Positions 48,081-58,055 of a DNA stretch of 64,000 nt are shown here, in pieces. The stretch covers positions 69,376,080-69,440,079 of the forward strand of contig NC_082694.2 of assembly GCF_949987515.2 (NCBI RefSeq), in the 5' to 3' direction. Each line of letters begins with the position of its first letter. Position 1 is the first letter of the stretch. The position numbers and the translations under genes are program-made. The stretch comes from Delphinus delphis. Lineage: Eukaryota > Chordata > Mammalia > Artiodactyla > Delphinidae. The notes beneath the pieces were generated by a model that saw nothing but the letters and a program-made list of their open reading frames with translations, was not told the origin of the DNA and ran no database searches.

Positions 48081-50104
48081 TCTCTGATCTAAACATATGC
48101 TCCTTTTAACGTTTTTGATACACACTGTCAAAACTACTTGGGCAAATTTGAAGCCATGCTTCTTGCTCAGTTATTTTAAATATATCACACAACTGGTATG
48201 TATCCCCTATATACAAGAAATAGTTTCAGGAAAAAAATCATTTTACGTGGAGTCACAACATTTAGATAGGCCAAATCTTTATTTACTTCAGGCAAATAAT
48301 GTGTCCAGAGCTCAAAACACCGATGTAACGTTATACCCGTTTAGGAAAGTTGGTAGGGCACGATGCTAGTGAGAACAAGATATTGGACTTAGGCCAGTAT
48401 TAGCCAGTCAACTCTACACAGAGGAAAAACCATCCTTGGCCACAGGAAGCCTCACCAACCTTGGCCAACTGTCGCCCAAATCTGTACTCTTGGCCAAAGG
48501 GAACACTGCGTGATGGAATGTGGATTACTCATCATAACCCATCCTAACGCTTGGTTAAGCAAGTCAAAGCACGTGTCCAATGATAGGTGTGTCATCTTTC
48601 TATAATAAACAGAACACCTGGCTAGGAAACACAACTGACCAACTTAGGAGAAAATTAAAGCTCAATCATACATAACAATTTTGTCAGTTTATCAGTGATT
48701 CCTAGGGGAAGCAGTTAATAAATCACTGTGGGAAAGTTGTGCTCTATCAGCCCGATCTGATCTAAAACGCGGCTACCATAACAGAGTAGGTCAGCATTTC
48801 AGCTGGGTGCCATTATACTTCAAGCCCTCTTCATGCTAAGTAAGGGGCACAGATTTTTCATAAAGGTCATCTGGTCAGATGCCATTTTCATCAATAGTTG
48901 AAAATTAAAATAGCTTATTAGAATAACAATGATTACTTCAACTGTTCAAGAGAAGGAAGGGACAATTCTCAAGAAGGGAATGAAGAGACTAGGAAGAGGT
49001 GGTGAGGTAGGAGGTCAGTGAAGTATCCTGGGCTGCCAGGAAGCAGCCACTTTGGAGGGTCCTGTCCTTACCTACGAGCCTGGTTTGGTGCAAACTGGCT
49101 TGGCCTGTTTGAAGGAAGCAGTCTAACCCCATCTGCCCCAAGCATTGACGGCTCCAAGTAAAGGCAACTGCTTCTTGCTCACCAAAATGTACTTACTGAA
49201 AAACAACCACTACCAACTCTATTGGTCTTCATTAAATTACAAAAGCACACACATGCTTCTTACAACAATTCACAGATAGAGTTATATATGAAAAAAAGGA
49301 GTTCTCCTTTGAGTGTCCTTTTCACTCCTCCACACTCAAATTCCACTTCCCAGAGGTTAAAACTATTGTGTTTAAATTTTCAGTCTTAAGATGCCTATTT
49401 ATGAGTATTTTCTTTCCAAATGAAATTTTTAGGAACTTAAATTCATTTGTGTCCCACCTGAATGGCTTGCCCGGGCTCCCTAATTACGTGGCAGTCTCCG
49501 CCTTGACTCCATCTGGAACCGTTGCCATCCCAAATGCCCTCCCTTTACCTCTCCTCACTAGCAAGGAGGTTTCCCTCCTAAGGCAGATAGCTCCTCTCCT
49601 GGGCCCTCCAGATCTCCCAGATGCAGAGCTGATCTGAGCAGTCACCAATTAAAGCTACACCTCTAATAGTAGAGGAACTGAATGAAGGCCATTGCGAGCT
49701 TGACTCACGAGGGAGAGCTCAGCAGCTTTTCCATTTCAAATTAAGATCACTCCCCAGACTGGCCTCCCCAGCGGAGGACTAACCGCCACCATGACATACA
49801 CAAACGCACGAAGTCTCTGCTCTCCCAGTCAACTGCTCCCGCCCTGCCAGCCTTTCAGATAACCAGGTCAGCTGAATACATGGAGACAAAGGGGCAGTTC
49901 ATATACTCCTATTTTGGCAGTTGAAATAACGCTGCAAGTGCCAGGTCTTCACAGGATAAATCCCTCTGTGCATGTCAAACACACCGAGAGGCCTGCTGGG
50001 AGATGGGGGTTGCTGAATTGGGGGGCCAAGATGGACTTAGGTCATGATAAAATTTGGAAAGCATTATTTTTTATTTTATACTTTAGTAATATAAATTAAT
50101 GGTT
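48081..50104. other. MAPRE3 intron 1, unassigned block
   Basis: No gene or clear repeat is recognised. Confidence 0.5.
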
Positions 50105-50515
50105 GCTATCTCTTATTAAGCAGGTACTCTACACACTTCCTTTCATTTAATCCTGTAAAACAGATGGGTAGGGTTTCCCTGGTGGCGCAGTGGTTGAGAG
50201 TCCGCCTGCGGATGCAGGGGACACGGGTTCGTGCCCCGGTCTGGGAAGATCCCACATGCCGCGGAGCAGCTAGGCCCGTGAGCCATGGCTGCTGAGCCTG
50301 CGCGTCCGGAGCCTGTGCTCCGCAACGGGAGGGGCCACAACAGTGAGAGGCCCACATACCGCAAAAAAAAACAACAAAAAAAACAGATGGGTAGCATTTC
50401 AGGCTTGCAGATGAGAAAACTGGCACTCAGGTTCCATAACTCACCCAAGGCCACATGGTCAGGAAGTGGTGGGACTGGGATTTGAACGCAGGTTTGTCTG
50501 CTTCCAGAGGCCAGA
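50105..50515 (-). repeat. MIR SINE split by a CHR SINE
   Basis: 50105-50171 (cttattaagcaggtactcta) and 50380-50515 (agatgagaaaactggcactc, gggatttgaacgcaggtttg) are two halves of one MIR in reverse orientation. Confidence 0.8.
50172..50379 (+). mobile_element. CHR-type tRNA-derived SINE with perfect TSD
   Basis: It starts ggtttccctggtggcgcagt and ends in an A-rich tail. aaaacagatgggtag flanks it at 50157-50171 and 50380-50394 without mismatch. It inserted into a MIR. Confidence 0.96.
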
Positions 50516-53184
50516 TCACCTCCCTTTCTCAAGGATAGGGGTTAGAAATCTCTATGGCTTCCAGGAACCACAGAAGGTTACATTCTGGGAGCTGGAAGAT
50601 AATCCAGTTTGCTCCTCCTCTCGGCCCCCTTTCAGCCCTCTCCACCTTGCTTCCTGGAATACAGCAGTAGCCTCACAGATAAGTTGCGAAGACTTCAAAC
50701 ACCCACCTTCGCGTTTGCTTTACGTTAGATGATGCAAATTTAAGAAAGGAAAAACTTCCTTGAAGTTGAAATGCACTGCGTGGGGAAAAAATATTTTTGA
50801 GATGGCAAGAATAAATATTTAATTAGACAGTGTGACACTCAATTTCACCTGGCTTTGCAATCAGACAAAAAACAAGCCCTTGTCTACAGGGCTAATTACA
50901 GACTACTAAATTATTTTTTATTAAAACCCTCTAGAATATTAAATATGAGGGATGAGGTAACATGGTATTGTAGAATAGCCCTAGACTGGCAATCTGGGTT
51001 CTAATCCTGACTCAGCCACTAATAACTACCAACATTAATTTGCATGGTGTGCACAGCTGACAAAATGTTTTCACATACTTTATACATTAGTTGGGTGACC
51101 TCAGGCAAGTCACTAACTCTTGGTGTCTCATACTGAAATCTGGAAATGAGAACACTGAGCCATCTGAAGTCCTCTCCACTTCTAACATCCTACGGGGGGG
51201 AGGACATGTGCCTTAGGATCTTTACAAATATGTCTGTGAACAAATCAGATGCATTTTGGTTCAGAAAAATTACATTTTCTGCTCAGCTTCTGAAAGATGT
51301 TACTTGGCTAAATTCAGGTACAGCTCATACGATGTTTGCTGCCAGCTAGTTGGCTCCGCTTCTGGAGGGTACCATATGAAGGCCTTGGGATGGATTCCCA
51401 CATAGGAACTTTCCTCTCTTCAACAGCCAACTGCCATGCCTAACTGCAGTCAATCATCTTACATACACGACCCCACAGAGTAGGCTGGCTTAGGGAAAGG
51501 ACTTAAGGAAATCCGTCCTCACAATGCATGCACTCTCAGGATCATCACATCCCCAGGAATATTATAAATATCATTCTCAGTTCTAAGACACGCAAATCCC
51601 TCCTTCAAATCTTGCCGCTTCCTGGCTGTTTTAATGTTCCTGAAATTAGGAGGCACCGTAGACTCAACATGTATATTTTGATCTGGTAGTGTTAAATGAG
51701 TTTACCTAAAAGCTGCTGGTAAATTGCTGGTGTGTCTTAGAATCAAGGAAATACAGTGCTACAAGACTACAACATAGATCACATAGATTTAGGTCTAATT
51801 TGGTTCAAATCATGTCCCTCTCCCTGATCTTAACAATTACACTCAGTAACAACTGGATAGGCAACGTATGAGACACAGGTATTAGTCTTGTTTCCCAACA
51901 GCAGCAGTTTAAAAGGCATTCCATCATTATCTCATAAAACACAGGTATGGATTTTAAAGGCAAATTAACCTATATAAAAACCACTGTGGTGCTCTGGAAA
52001 TGTCCTATCCCACAGTAAACTGTAAAGGGGACATTTTACTCACACCCTCCTGATCTATCTAGCCTTGACACATTTTCTTGCTTCTTAATTCACAACCCTC
52101 CACCCCAGTAATATCGCTGATTCCCAAAATACACTCAACTCAGGAGGAGCAGCTCTCCAGCACAGCTGTCTGCTCCTGCCCTGCTCGGGTATTTCGGTGA
52201 GCTATGCAACACAGAGAGGACCACACAGAAGGAATGTAACTCTCAGGCCCCACAGTTCCCATCGCCCCGCAGGCAGGTGCATCCCACCAAACCCCAGACT
52301 GGCATTCGAAACAGAAGAAACTGCACTGCTGCATGGGGGCAGTAGTTTTCCTGAACTTCATCTCTATGTTTAAAACTAGGGCGACAGCCGTCTTTGCTAC
52401 TGTAAACTAATCTGATGGGCATGGGGGCGGGGAGTGGCTCTGAGGAGGCTGCCAATAGGCCATGATTGAGCAAAGTCAAGGCGCAAAATCGTTATTCCTC
52501 ACCGTTTGCAAGCCAGAAACTCCAAATTTGTGGGTTCTTCACCATGATTTTTAGAACTGAACCATCTACGCCTTTTGCACCCTAAAGTAAAAAAACCCAA
52601 AGCCTCTTCTACAGTTTAACTGGGTGATATTTACACACATTTTCTAACAGTACACTGAGATCTGCAAGCAAAAAAAAAAAAAAAAAAGAATCAAAGGAAG
52701 TTGGCAATGAGGTACACACAGTAGTTAGGAGCCCTCGAGTTGAGGCACGTTTATTAAGAGACAGCTTCTGGCTGTGCGCACCAACTCTAACTTCAGCTCC
52801 ATTTCTTCCGAAAAAAGAAAACAGTTTGGGATCCTGCTCTATTCCAAGATCAGGGAATGCACGATGGGCAGGTGGATGGGTAGCAAACATAACCCAGGGA
52901 ATTGTTCAAATATGCTAGAACCCCTATCAGGTGACAGTCCCCACAGAGACACAGCTGCAGGAAACAGGGGGTGCAAGCCTCAGCCCTACACCAGAGAGAA
53001 ACCTCAGTTCTCCTCCTCCTTCTCCGCTCTGCACATGTTATGTTAAAACTCACTCTTGCCCAGTTGGTTACCACTTGGAATTTACAGGTATCAGAGATCA
53101 CAACCCTTCAATATACAAACAGTAAGCATTTGCTACGGGTGTCAGGCCTGTTTCCAAACCTCCCATTATATCCATGTTGTACTA
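50516..53184. other. MAPRE3 intron 1, promoter-proximal block
   Basis: A MIR-like fragment (plus) lies at about 50965-51180, with ggcaatctgggttctaatcc and gtgacctcaggcaagtcact. There is an A run at 52670-52687. 50740-50960 is AT-rich and possibly conserved. No coding exon is recognised. Confidence 0.5.
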
Positions 53185-53185
53185 C

Positions 53186-53228
53186 GGGGGGGGGGCGGGG
53201 TGGGGAAGGGAAGGGGGCGGGGGGGGGG
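53186..53228 (+). repeat. G-rich tract with G-quadruplex potential
   Basis: Six runs of three or more G occur within 43 bp, separated by 1-2 bases. The tract lies about 0.9 kb inside MAPRE3 intron 1, with the G-rich strand non-template with respect to plus. Confidence 0.85.
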
Positions 53229-54036
53229 ATGGAAAGCATGTTAAAGAGTACTGCAAGATGCTTATTCACAACAACGCACTGGAAGCGCAGGAACTTCAGC
53301 TCCCAAACGCAACCTTTTCTTCCCCTCCCTCCACTCTCTCTAGTCCCTCTCCACAGCGCCCGCCAAAGCCAGAGCTCAGCCCACTAGAAGGCCACCGTGC
53401 ACTAGAGAGTGCTCACTAAGCAGTAGCTGATCATGATGATGGGGCGGAACGCTTCCCAGCAAATCTACTCGGAAAGCCCCACAAGCTCTTAGCAGCCAGC
53501 TAGTACTGTCCAGACCTGCCTCCCCACGCCAGCCGGGGCAGGAGCGTGTGGGTCGGAAACCTGAGGCCCCAACGTTTGGGCAGGCACAACGTCCCCCCTC
53601 CCCCAGTCTCCCCTCGCTCTCTCCCTTGTCACTCTTTTTCTGGCATATCACTGGGGAAAACCCGAGAGGCCGGAGATGTCAGGCCCAAGAGGAGTAAGGA
53701 GAAGGGACAAGGGCGAACGGGGGGCAGTTTTTTGGGGAAAAGTCTGTCCAGAGCAGAGGTGCGGTAGCGCCGCATCCAGCGGGAAAGAAGCCCCAAGGTG
53801 GGTCTGTGGGGAGAGAAGGGGAGGGGGAGTGGCTCGGGGAGGCCTGACGGCTGAGGCCGCGGGGAGCCCGGGAGAGAGGGGTGGAGGAAGGGAGGCGGGC
53901 GTGGGGGAGACGCAGTTGGGGGGCGGGTGCGCGGGTCGGGAGGCGAGGGGGGCAACTCGGTTCCCCTCCCCCAGCTCGGGCCCGGGCCTCCCGCTGACTC
54001 AGCCCCACGGCGTCGGTCGCCTCGGCCTGGACTCAC

Positions 54037-54190
54037 AGTGCGCGAGATGGCTCCGGCGGAGGCGGCGGGGGAGGGGACAGGCGGCGGGGGCGCTGCGGCG
54101 GAGGCTGCGGCTCCGACCGGCGGCTCTGGGGCGGAGGGTCCTAACAGAGGCCGCCGCGGTCTCCGGCTTCAACGCACAGAGACTGCGGGG
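54037..54190 (-). other. MAPRE3: MAPRE3 non-coding first exon (5' UTR)
   Basis: The minus strand has a consensus donor CACT|GTGAGT at 54037/54036 inside the CpG island. The plus strand has no 'cat' from 54037 to 54212, so the leader has no upstream AUG before the EB3 start in exon 2. The 5' boundary is an estimate. The donor itself could be one of several. Confidence 0.65.
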
Positions 54191-54200
54191 GAAGAGAGCA

Positions 54201-54212
54201 CTGCGCAGGCGC
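54201..54212. promoter_or_regulatory. NRF1-like site
   Basis: ctgcgcaggcgc matches the GCGCAnGCGC palindrome of NRF1, placed at the expected promoter position. Confidence 0.6.
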
Positions 54213-54262
54213 GATGCGGCCACCGCTGTCAGTCCGAGCGGGGCGGGGCCAGGGCACCAGCC

Positions 54263-54276
54263 GTCTCCAAGGCAAC
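54263..54276 (+). promoter_or_regulatory. RFX X-box motif 1
   Basis: GTCTCCAAGGCAAC fits GTNNCC-N2-RGYAAC-type X-boxes, with both half-sites present. Confidence 0.65.
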
Positions 54277-54318
54277 TGGTTGGAGAGGGAAGGACAGCCC
54301 CTACTTCCACCTTGTGTT

Positions 54319-54324
54319 AGCAAC
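54319..54324 (+). promoter_or_regulatory. RFX half-site
   Basis: AGCAAC (in gttagcaactg) matches only the right half-site of an X-box. Confidence 0.35.
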
Positions 54325-54363
54325 TGCGATGGGAGGTGGGGACGATGAGAACAGTCCCTCTAA

Positions 54364-54377
54364 GTTGCCATAGCAAC
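54364..54377 (+). promoter_or_regulatory. RFX X-box motif 2 (near-perfect palindrome)
   Basis: GTTGCCATAGCAAC has two full half-sites with the preferred AT spacer and differs from the symmetric ideal by one base. Confidence 0.75.
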
Positions 54378-54434
54378 AAGGAGAGGACACCGTCTCATAA
54401 ATTTACGGCGGTATCGAGGGAACGCTCTTACCTT

Positions 54435-54448
54435 GTCTCCATGGCAAC
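54435..54448 (+). promoter_or_regulatory. RFX X-box motif 3
   Basis: GTCTCCATGGCAAC has both half-sites around ATGG, the classical X-box form. Confidence 0.75.
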
Positions 54449-54466
54449 TGGAAACAGCCCCTTCCT

Positions 54467-54488
54467 CTTTCCTTAGCAACGGGGTAAC
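54467..54488 (+). promoter_or_regulatory. RFX-like site 4 plus extra half-site
   Basis: CTTTCCTTAGCAAC keeps the right half-site and a weaker left one. It is followed at once by GGGGTAAC, another RGYAAC half-site. Confidence 0.5.
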
Positions 54489-54565
54489 AATTCCTCCACC
54501 CTAACTGATCACAGAAAGAACAACCGTTTACACCTGATTCCATAGTAGCCAGATGACGGATTCTT

Positions 54566-54671
54566 TTTTTTTTTTAACATCTTTATTGCTTTACAATGGT
54601 GTGTTAGTTTCTGCTTTATAACAAAGTGAACCAACTATACATATACATATATCCCCATATCTCCTCCCTCT
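54566..54671 (-). mobile_element. Heavily truncated L1 3' end with perfect TSD
   Basis: It is about 106 bp of L1 3' end in reverse orientation, beginning with a T run and ending ccatatctcctccctct. agatgacggattctt flanks it at 54551-54565 and 54672-54686. It lacks an 11-bp segment (ggagtataatt) present in the copy at 25545. Confidence 0.93.
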
Positions 54672-54686
54672 AGATGACGGATTCTT

Positions 54687-56624
54687 ATCTGTCTCACGGC
54701 TACTGCAAAGGAGAAAGGGGAGAATATTTCTTCTTTTTAAGCAACAGGAGAGAGCTAAGGCTGGGCTTTCTCTCCTCTCTTGGTTTATGGCTTTCAATCG
54801 CAGCCTGTTACTCTAATCCCCAAATTCAATTTTCCTCTGCCTGTGTTAAGCATTCCTTTTTGTCTCCTGCCCAAAAGTCTATACCTTTACCTCTAAATGG
54901 AGCTAACAAAGTCTTCTATACACATGTCACGAATTTTTATCAACCTTATTGTCTCTGTCCCAATGCGTTTGTAAACGATACCTGTTTCTTCATCTTGCCC
55001 ACTAGCTAGTTTAAATTCTACCCCCTCAGAACTAGCTCCCTCCTTGATATGTTCATTGGTGTTCCCAGATTCCCTGTTCTAGGTCAGCTTTTATGGATCT
55101 CCCCAGTTCTTCTAGATCCCTCTTCTTCCTGTCCACACCTACTGTCCTTGTCCTCCAGTACTCCACCCAGGGTTCCACTATGCTCACCACTTCATGATTT
55201 CATTAGCTTGGTTCTCTTTGTGCAAACTACTTCTGGGTCTCCTTCCCTCAGCCCTGACTCCCGTGGATATCTTAAGGTCACCTCTGTACCCATCTTGTAC
55301 ATACCTCCTTTTGTATACCTCCATACACATCTTACAGTATTGTCCTTGGTTTGCATGTGTCTCTTCAATCAGACTACATGCCCCTTGTAGGCAGGAATTC
55401 TGTCTTATTCATCTGCTCCCTCAGCATCTAGCACCCAATATGAAACATAGTAGAGTTCCAATAAGTGCTTATGGAACTGGATCAAGTGAAGACAAAGATT
55501 TTCTTCAAAGAGTCTTCAAAGAAGTATCTTCTTTGACTCCAAAGAAATAAGTGAAAGGAGTCAAAGGTTAAAAAATTTTTTTGTTCATCCTCACTTTCTC
55601 TGACCTAACTGCCTCAGAGTCTCCACTAATATTTTCCATATGATCTTTACACATATTTAATCTTTAAGTACCACAGACACTATTACACCTCTCTCACTCA
55701 CTTAGCTCTCTATCTTAATGCCAAAACTCTAGTCCTCTATTAATTTAGACTCTGGCATTCTCTGTTTCCTGACTCCTCACCTGTAGCTAGTCTCCCTTCT
55801 ACACTGTCCCTAATGTTTCCACTAAATAAATTTTCTCACAAGTTACTGACCTCTTCAATGATCCCTGTCACCCTCTATAATCAGTACAAGCCCTTCATGC
55901 CTTACTATTCTACCATCTCCTAACCCAGCTCAGATCCAGCGCTCTTGGTGAACATCACTGGATTCTGCTGGGCTTGTTGACATGCTGCATTCTCTTTGAA
56001 TGACTCAGAAGTAAGAATTCGTAGGCTAGCATTCTTTTCTGAGTCTCCCTGTATAGCTCCCAGAGATTCCACCCCAGGACTATGGGTGTCAAAGCACTCT
56101 GACTGAGCCCATTTTCTCAGGAGAGAAGGAGAAGGCAGCTGACTACAGATAGAGTAAGAAAAGAGAGGGACACAGCATATGCTGAGTCAAGACTGTCTCC
56201 ACCCATCCAAGGCAGTTCTCAGACAGGAGAGGGTTTCCTGTAGAGGATGATTCCCAGAGCAAATCAAGGGGTTAGGACAGTAAAAATGCAGGCTACACTT
56301 TTCCTAGCTACAGAGTTGGAGAACTGAAGCTGTTCCTAACTGTATCTATAGGGTGTCTGGGTGTCACAAGGACAAGGGAAAATTTTCAGACTCAGTTTAT
56401 TTTCCTTCTCCATTCTGAAGTTCCAGCACATCTCCATGGTTGTAGGTGTGGACTTGGATGGTAGCTGGCATCAGAGGTAGCTGGCTGGTCCTGAGTAATC
56501 CCGAGAAGAGACTATGGTCCTTGTAGCCCCACCCATTTGTCACACATGGGATAAAGGACCATTCTACAAAGAGTTTCTGTACACCCTTCATCCAGATTCT
56601 CCACATGTTAACATTTTACCGTGT
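54687..56624. other. MAPRE3 upstream intergenic block
   Basis: An L2-like 3' part lies at about 55380-55485 (ccttgtaggcaggaattctg, agtagagttccaataagtgc). The pyrimidine-rich sequence 54780-55380 and 55560-55960 also has an L2-like look. No exon is recognised. Confidence 0.5.
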
Positions 56625-57330
56625 GTCAGTTATCTATTGCTGCAAAACAAATCACTTCAATTTAGTGGTTTAAAACAATAACCATTTCATTATCTCTGTT
56701 TCTGTGGGATGGGAATTCAGGAAGAGCTCCGCTGGGTGGTTCTGACTCAGGGTTTCTCAAGTGGTTACAGTCAGATGGTGGCTGGAGCTTAAAAACAGCA
56801 GGGGGCTAACTAGACAACCCTCTCTCTTCATATTGTCTCAGAGCTAGCTTTCTCACTACATGGTGGCTTTGGGACAGTTGGAATACTTATATGGTAGTTG
56901 AAGGTTTCAAGGGTGAATATAATAGTAAGAGAAAAGCGGCATCTTTTTTTTTTAAGATTTTTTTTCATGTGGACCATTTTTTGATGTGGACCATTTTTTG
57001 ATGTGGACCATTTTTAAACTCTCTATTGAATTTGTTACAATATTGCTTCTGTTTTCTGTTTTGGTTTTTTGGCGGCGAGACACGTGGGATCTTAACTCCC
57101 CGACCAGGGATTGAAACCCACACCCCTTGCACTGGAAGGTGAAGTCTTAACCACTGGACCACCAGGGAAGTCCCTGCATCTCTTTTTATAACCTTGCCTC
57201 AGACATCACTTCTACCATACCCTATCGGTTGAACAACATCACAAAGTCTACCTAATATCAAAGGAAGGGAACATAGGCCACACCTCTCAAAGGGAGCAAT
57301 GTCCAAGTCACGTAATAAGAGCATGGATGA
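56625..57330 (-). repeat. Old LTR-like element split by a SINE
   Basis: It starts gtcagttatctattgctgca and gtggtttaaaacaataacca, the reverse-orientation opening of a MaLR/ERVL-type LTR. It resumes after the SINE with tataaccttgcctcagacat. The family is uncertain. Confidence 0.5.
56948..57173 (-). mobile_element. CHR-type tRNA-derived SINE with tandem 17-mer in its tail region
   Basis: The minus strand begins gggacttccctggtggtcca at about 57173. Near its 3' end it has three copies of atgtggaccattttttg (56967-56983, 56984-57000, 57001-57015 partial). Short gcatct flanks at 56938-56943 region and 57175-57180 suggest the duplication. Confidence 0.8.
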
Positions 57331-57784
57331 GAGATATTGTTGAATCATCTTTGGAAAATGCTATCTGCTACACCCTACCACCTAATGACAAGAACTCACA
57401 TGCCACTCAATGCAAAATACACTCATCCCCTCCCTCAAGACCCCCAAGTCTCAATCCATGACAGCACCAACTTGAAGTCCAGGATCTCAACATCTAACTC
57501 AGGGCCCAGTGTGGATATGGCTTTTCAGGCCCAGTTCCTTGGATATAACACCTTGAGTACCAGTCCTCTTGATCTGAAGACCTGTGAAGTAAAGAGACAC
57601 ATCATCTGCCTTATACGTACCCAGCATACACTAGAGGCACAGGCATAGGATAATTTCTATGGACATTATCATTTCAAAGAGGAGAAGAAAAAGGCACACA
57701 CAGCAGTTACTAGTTCATAGCGTTTCTGAAGTCCAGTGGGCACACATTGCCAGTTCCTGGTTTAGGGTTCAGACCCACTGCCAT
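57331..57784. other. Upstream intergenic, unassigned
   Basis: I recognise nothing in this stretch. Confidence 0.5.
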
Positions 57785-58055
57785 TTATTTATTTATATCA
57801 GTGTTGACAGGGATTTTTCCCCCAGTGGGTTATAATCCTTTCTTCTTCTTATTTGTTTAGATGTTCAATGGCCACAGATTTGGCCAGTGGAAGAAACTTC
57901 AAGTTGGCCCCTGTGTCCTTTGGATTTGTCCCCATCATCCTTTGAACCTTCCCTTGCTTTCTGGTAAAAGATGTTCCCGGCTCATCTTGTACTTTCCCTA
58001 CCTCAGCCCTGGAACTGGCCATTCGCCAGGAAGTGATGAGTCCTCTTGACTTTTT
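57785..58055 (+). repeat. Ancient L1M-type LINE fragment
   Basis: It shares the phrase order of 31790-32090: gatttggccagtggaagaaa, ccttgctttctggtaaaaga, ctcatcttgtactttcccta. Confidence 0.6.

Larger units (their letters stand above)
6285..54190 (-). other. MAPRE3: MAPRE3 transcription unit (complete)
   Basis: MAPRE3 encodes EB3, which binds growing microtubule plus ends and recruits SxIP-motif partners. It is enriched in neurons and implicated in cilium assembly. The unit runs from a non-coding CpG-island exon (about 54190-54037) through a 42.7-kb intron 1 to six coding exons (11302-7151) and a 3' UTR ending at a poly(A) signal (6310-6305). Spliced coding lengths of 121, 146, 202, 155, 153 and 69 nt sum to 846 nt, which is exactly 281 codons plus TGA, the usual EB3 length. 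No frameshift or premature stop is present, so the gene looks intact. TMEM214 follows downstream on the same strand. Confidence 0.96.
53600..54260 (-). promoter_or_regulatory. MAPRE3: MAPRE3 CpG-island promoter
   Basis: This is very G+C-rich, CpG-dense sequence spanning the inferred first exon and the start of intron 1. There is no TATA box. An NRF1-like palindrome ctgcgcaggcgc sits at 54201-54212, just upstream of the probable start site. Confidence 0.85.

Noticed and set aside
53676..54320. 214-codon plus-strand open frame in the MAPRE3 CpG island
   Set aside because: CpG islands are poor in stop codons. The peptide is low-complexity (Gly, Arg, Ala) and overlaps the promoter and first exon on the other strand.
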